A stretch of DNA of 64,000 bases from Haliotis asinina (taxonomy: Eukaryota; Mollusca; Gastropoda; Lepetellida; Haliotidae). A model generated the notes under the pieces. That model had not been told where the DNA came from. It made no database searches and was given only the letters and a program-made list of their open reading frames with translations. Positions 59,118-64,000 of this stretch are shown piece after piece; position 1 is the stretch's first letter, and every line of letters begins with the position of its first letter. The stretch lies in the NCBI RefSeq assembly GCF_037392515.1, contig NC_090280.1, positions 26,603,118 to 26,667,117 of the forward strand, given 5' to 3'. A program made the translations under genes and the position numbers.

Positions 59118-61528
59118 ATGTGGAACAGACATGACGGTAGGTTGGTTATTGTATTTTCCTAAGATTTAGTTCTGATTATAACACTGACGTCAATGCTGTC
59201 TAGTACAATGACCATCTCGTGGATAGAGTATGGGTTCCAAGATGGGGGTACATAACACCACAGATCAACAGTTAAATCCACATGCAGTCAGGCGCTCATC
59301 AAATATGGCGGTTACAGTGGTGATGGTGACCATGCGACCAGCTGACTAACTGGTACACGAACAGTCGAGCTCTATATGGTGCTCATTGTGTGAATATCGC
59401 ATATGCCAGCATTCACTGACTTTATGAGCTTTTTCACACGTGTCGTACCACTCGGTCGGGACTGACAACGCTAATTCCAATATCAAGAGATATGAATATG
59501 CGGTTTAATTCATCCTTTTCACCTTTTCAGTGGCATGTCTGGCTGTGTGCTTGCATTTGTGGCTTGCCAAATCCTCTTCAGGTATGTACAATGTATGAAT
59601 TAATACCCAAACATGGGAACATTCTGAATGTTTTCCGGAATATCATCCGTGTGAGCTGAACGTAACTTGTTCACACATTTGACAGGCTTTTTCAACACGA
59701 TTCCGTATGTTCCTTTCCATAAAAGACACAGTATAAAATATTTAATTCACTTTGCACATATACAACCAGCAATTGTCCTGTTTTAACTTGCTCTCTGTGG
59801 TTCACATGGGTGATGTTTAGATTGATTACATCCTGTGGGTGTCAGTGCAAGAATACAGTTACCGGACAGTCTGCATGGGTAGTTTCGTCCAGACTCGACC
59901 ATTGCTGTGTACGATTGATGGGGTGGTCGCTATTTCCAAATCATACTGTAAGTTCACAGAAGTATGCCCGTTAGGTGTATAATTGTATTTGGGATGCTGA
60001 CGGGTCATAGATACATACACAGACAATGAACGAACGAAATAACGTCAGTGCCTAAACCTGGCAACAATGGTATTGTCAAGCCTTACCTCCCTTTAATTGG
60101 TGGGCATTTCTTCATATGGCGGGGCGACGGCGGGTGACGGTCGTAGTGAGTGAGGCGGACTGTTTGATTAAGAATCTGCCATACAGACCCTAAAACAACT
60201 CTACAAATCTGTAACCATGTTATGTTTATCAGGTAACAGAACCGTTTTTTTTTCAGAAATATTCACACAGCACAAACGTGATGTGTGTGCATCTAAAGGA
60301 GGAAGAGGAATCTTTCACTGGAACGACATTACCCGAGATGTTTTAAAAGTTGAATATGTTTTTGAAAAAAACCTAATTGCAAAGTTATCCAGCCCCAATC
60401 TGTCAACGGTAGGTTCTCTTGTCATCTAATTGAATACTTGTATAGAGAATCCGTCAATAAGTTTTTACACACTTCGAAGGTGTATATATATATTATAATT
60501 ATATATATTTATATTCAGTTATGAGCATTTTATACGGAGACAAACATATTCCACACAGTGTGGCATACGGTCATGAATGAAATATAACCAGATGCACATA
60601 TATATTCGTTATATGTAGTAAATGTGAAATCCAGTCTTCAAAGGACACCAAAACAACCGGCGTTTCACAAAGTTTGAGTTAAATCTAGCACGTTATCATA
60701 AATAGATATCACAAATTCTAAACGAAAAGTCTACCGGCTATCTAGATCGTCATGACAATACAGAGTATTATTTAAATATATTATTACATATTACATCACG
60801 CACAATTTCCTAAGTAAGCACAAATAGAGGATTACGGTTTTGTGTGTCTAAAAATAATTTATGAAACAGTAACTATAATTATCTTTCTGTGAAAGTTGAT
60901 GACAAAATCGTAGACGAATTCAACCATTTTCTGGTTTTGAGGGTCAGTAAGTTCTTTGTTTCCGTTAATAATGGTATCCGTGTTATAACCAGAAATATAT
61001 AATACATATTAAACCTAGCAGAGTTACCGCAAGTGAAAAAACATAACATATAGGGCTTTATACTCTCGTATGTACAAGGGCAACATGGACTGTCCATTGA
61101 ATGTTTCTTATACTTATCGGCGTTTAGGTCGCTATAACCGAGCCTGAAGCGACATAGTTAAGGTCAAAATATATCTCGCTTTCGGTTTTTCGGAGGTAGT
61201 TTTAAAAATTCGGAGAGAATGCACGACTCTTTGGAATTTGGTAGAGGATTTCATATTATGTCTGGTAAAAAGGATCTAGCGTAAATTCCTTTAATTTCAG
61301 AACTGTGTCTTAACGCCCTGCATGGTGCCAGAGGGACATATATGTGATTCCTCTTCAACCCTCACTTTGAAGTCCTGTGAAATTCTCAACAAATCACACA
61401 CTCTAATACAATTCAAAGTTTTGCATTCTGCGATAAATTATCTATCCCTTGATACAAGCTGTGTCTCAGACAGAATGCTTGAAATAGCCTTTCAAAATAA
61501 GTTTCATCGTAAATGTTACCATTTTTGA
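59118..61528 (+). CDS. Small secreted cysteine-containing protein, four exons
   Basis: Exons 59118-59136, 59531-59581, 60257-60408 and 61301-61528. Borders: GACG|GTAGGT; CACCTTTTCAG..TTCAG|GTATGT; TTTTTTTTCAG..ACG|GTAGGT; TTTAATTTCAG. Phases are 1-1, 1-1 and 0-0, and the frame stays open to TGA. About 149 residues result. The first 23 (MWNRHDVACLAVCLHLWLAK and SSS) form a signal peptide across the first two exons. The mature part has seven cysteines (RDVC, NCV, TPC, HIC, KSC, TSC, RKC) and possible N-glycosylation at NLS and NKS. HWNDITRDVLKVEYVF and LTLKSC have the alternating look of a beta-sandwich, perhaps Ig-like, but I recognise no family. A possible internal donor (CATC|GTAAAT near 61509) could extend the protein into further exons. 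Confidence 0.65.
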
Positions 61529-62061
61529 CACAATACGAAATCGCGATTCACGGTGTTATTTGAAACGCTGCCGGTGAACCTTCAATCGGTTGGGATGTTT
61601 TCGAAAATACACCTCCACGAATACCGAAGTGCGTGTTCCCCCTTACTGGATAATGTTTATAAATCATTTCGCAAAGGCCGCGGTATTGACAAACCTGTGA
61701 CTACACGTATATTTCACATTCAGCATCACTGAATTCACCCAACATTTTTAATCAAATTACATCTGATCATTGTCACCATTACCAGCTGTCTAGATAAATT
61801 GAATTGAAACATGTGGATGTGAACACGAAGCTGTGCTCGAAAGACTGGGCTTGTTTGAAATGTAAACAATGATAAATTCCTATTTAACACTGCGTAGCGT
61901 TTCCTCGAAATTTCTGATATACAACCGTCTCTTCATTGCTTGGACTGGCTCAGTACCTTTAGAATATGAATGGAAATACTATCGTTACAAGAAATGGAAA
62001 ATTAAAACTATATCAAATTTGATGACTTGATAATTTGTACGTTTCCACGCATTGTGGCGCC

Positions 62062-62094
62062 ATGACTGACACAAAATCACACAGAACGACCACG
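62062..62094 (+). other. Possible short first exon
   Basis: ATG followed by 11 open codons (MTDTKSHRTTT) and a strong donor ACG|GTAAGT. No downstream exon was matched. It may be chance. Confidence 0.15.
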
Positions 62095-62554
62095 GTAAGT
62101 ATCAACAATTCTGACGTCTTCTCTTACATACAACACTGTCGAACGTATCCGCTCACATTGAGGAACTTTGTATTGGAATAGTTTGGTTCAGCGTGAACAA
62201 AACTTAACGAAAATATAGCGTCCGCATCGTTACATATATCTAGAGTTAAGCACAGCAGAGTTATGCCCCTTATGTGACAGTGTCAGTTACCATGTTGTTA
62301 ATGTCCATTCCATTCCCCACATACAATAAGATATCGGAATTAATTATTAATGTAAACAAAAATGTGGGGGTGTATCATTTATTCTTTCATTCATTCACAT
62401 ATGTACCTATTTCTTTTATTCTTTTCTTTGCTTCTTTCATTCATTCACACATTTCGTGCTCTTAATTCATACTATAATCAGAGACCATATACCGTATCGG
62501 TATCGTCCTTTGGGTCCCTACATCCATACCTGATTCGGCAGTGGACGATCTTGT

Positions 62555-62760
62555 AGAAAACGAGTGCCATAATTAAGGCCAAAGTAAATCTTGTTTTCGA
62601 TTTTTGTAATTAGGTATTTAAATTTTGTGAAACTGCATGGCGCTTTGGAACTAGGTCCATAAATGTATTGTGGTAGGTGAAAAGGATTTGCCATAAGAAG
62701 CAGCTCGACTGTAAATTCCTTGTATTTAAGAGATATTTCTTAAATTATAAGTTGTAGTTT
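62555..62760 (+). repeat. Diverged copy of 61150-61310
   Basis: It shares 'cataattaaggccaaagtaa' with the 61150 region, then 'gctttggaacta', 'aaaaggat' and 'tgtaaattccttgtattt' just before the position matching the last exon of the secreted-protein gene. The AG and the exon itself are not kept. Confidence 0.55.
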
Positions 62761-62959
62761 GGAGATGGAGTTTGGGATCACGTCACAAAGAAATTTTGTG
62801 AACTGGTTAGTGTACATGTTCATCTTAAAAAAATAACATCTGGCAGTAAGTTCTATCTTGCAAGGACTGAAAGTTTGTTATGAGTTGTGCTACAAAAGAC
62901 ACCACGTACAGTTCTCAGAGCATCAGGATTTACGTGAGAATTGAGTACCTTTGCTTTTA

Positions 62960-63560
62960 TTTGGGTAAAATGTAACCTCCCACTCACGGCCCCAGTGAGG
63001 TCATTGTTAGAACAAGTAGATGCAGCTGATGGATCGTCTATAACATAATCTCATCCGCAAAGAGCCGAAAGTTACTGTCAACATCACATACAGTATCATT
63101 GATGTATGTCAGGGAAAGAAGACGTCCAAGGACAGAGCCCTGAGGTACTCCAGTTAGTACAGTTTTCTTGTCACATTTATACCGATTAATTGATACCCGG
63201 TGTACTCTATTTTCAAACTATTTATAATATCACATTAAGTTTTCAGTTTATAAATAATTCCTCAATGCCAGATCTTGTCAAAGGTCTCACTATGTCGCAG
63301 AGGACTGCTCTAACATCTTTACCTTCGTCAAGAGCTCTAGCAATGAAATTATGCAAATGTGTTAACTGATTTGATGTGGAATCTCATGGCATGAATCCTG
63401 ATTGTAACTTTGTCATTAAATCGTTATTTCTTAAGTTGAATACATGTTTAAGTACGCATTTATCAAAGAGTTACTTTTTATTATACATTTGCGAATGAAA
63501 GATGGTACTTAAGACGTCACCCAAAGCGGATCTGCAGGTCTAACATTGGCAGTCTTATTT
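62960..63560 (-). mobile_element. LINE fragment: reverse-transcriptase core
   Basis: The minus strand codes TGVPQGSVLGRLLSLTYIND (RT motif region B), then FRLFADEIML (motif C region, usual F-ADD), with VLCDIVRPLTRSGIEEL upstream. It is broken by stops and frame changes. It belongs to a Jockey/CR1-like clade by motif recall. Confidence 0.7.
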
Positions 63561-63619
63561 CGTATATGTTCGCAGCAGTTTTTCGTAATTGCGGATTCTT
63601 ATCTATACTACCCAGACTC

Positions 63620-63755
63620 ACTTGTGTAAATGTAGCCACTTACTTCAGTCAACATTTCCGAACTAGATTTTGTAAAATATTCCATACTGTTTTAGGTACT
63701 GTTTACTCATGACCTGATGTATTGTAACAAATTCGTAACGTTGAAGAGGCCATGA
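63620..63755. repeat. Dispersed repeat, copy 2
   Basis: See 23900-24030. It is in the same orientation and directly follows the LINE fragment on the map. Confidence 0.6.
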
Positions 63756-63941
63756 GTTCGGTAACTGAATAAAATCTGTGAATATTTGCGACTTCATAAC
63801 AAATATTTACACCAAATACAGGTGTACACATACATGATATTTGCTTATGTCTTACAACAATTGGATGCATGCTGAGAAATTTATACTCGATGTGAGTGCT
63901 TTCAGTGAGTCTGATTTTTTATGGGTAGTATATATTATTGG

Positions 63942-64000
63942 AATGAGTGAGCGAGTTTAGTTTTACGCCGCACTCAGTAATATTCCAGATATGATATTGG
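63942..64000 (-). mobile_element. SINE, second family, cut by the window end
   Basis: 'gaatgagtgagcgagtttag' followed by 'acgccgcactcagtaatatt', the inverted 3' end of the family. Confidence 0.75.

Overview
The window looks like nuclear DNA of a gastropod mollusc, probably an abalone (Haliotis) or close relative. The reasons are widely spaced small exons with GT/AG borders, very many tRNA-derived SINEs whose tails end in (ACTC)n, abundant minisatellites, several non-LTR retrotransposon fragments and one Ty3/gypsy-like fossil. The genus is inferred from recall of the SINE consensus; no database was searched. Most long open frames here lie over tandem repeats or are chance.

Two host genes can be assembled from splice signals and phase. 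(1) A minus-strand gene at 45730-37558 encodes a membrane receptor with three Ig-like domains, one transmembrane segment and a tail of four exons. The tail carries two canonical ITIMs (LTYADL, VVYEEI) and further tyrosines. All eight exons join in phase; the leader exon was not found. A broken copy of its first and third Ig exons lies at 3102-2025. (2) A plus-strand gene at 59118-61528 has four exons and encodes a ~149-residue, cysteine-containing, probably secreted protein of unrecognised family.

Layout. 0-3 kb: decayed Ig pseudogene. 4.8-6.3 kb: degenerate repeat and a LINE 3' end. 9.3-10.7 kb: LINE ORF1 remnant and two exons of a divergent Ras-like GTPase. 11.1-13.7 kb: intronless, multiply disrupted C2H2 zinc-finger pseudogene. 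14-28 kb: no gene seen; SINEs and tandem repeats. 28.5-31 kb: a 49-bp minisatellite split by a LINE. 31-37 kb: SINEs, foldback elements and minisatellites. 37.4-45.7 kb: the ITIM receptor with SINE- and minisatellite-filled introns. 46-52.5 kb: SINEs, hairpins and a LINE endonuclease fragment. 54.2-57.5 kb: Ty3/gypsy-like fossil whose Gag carries a MYND-type zinc finger, split by a later SINE. 58.4-61.5 kb: TGACGTCA sites, a G-rich tract and the secreted-protein gene. 62.5-64 kb: decayed duplicate of that gene's 3' part, a LINE reverse-transcriptase fragment and the start of a SINE.

The functional theme is host recognition and signalling: an inhibitory-type Ig receptor and a small cysteine-containing secreted protein. 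That they belong to immunity is inference from architecture. Nothing in the sequence links the two genes directly.
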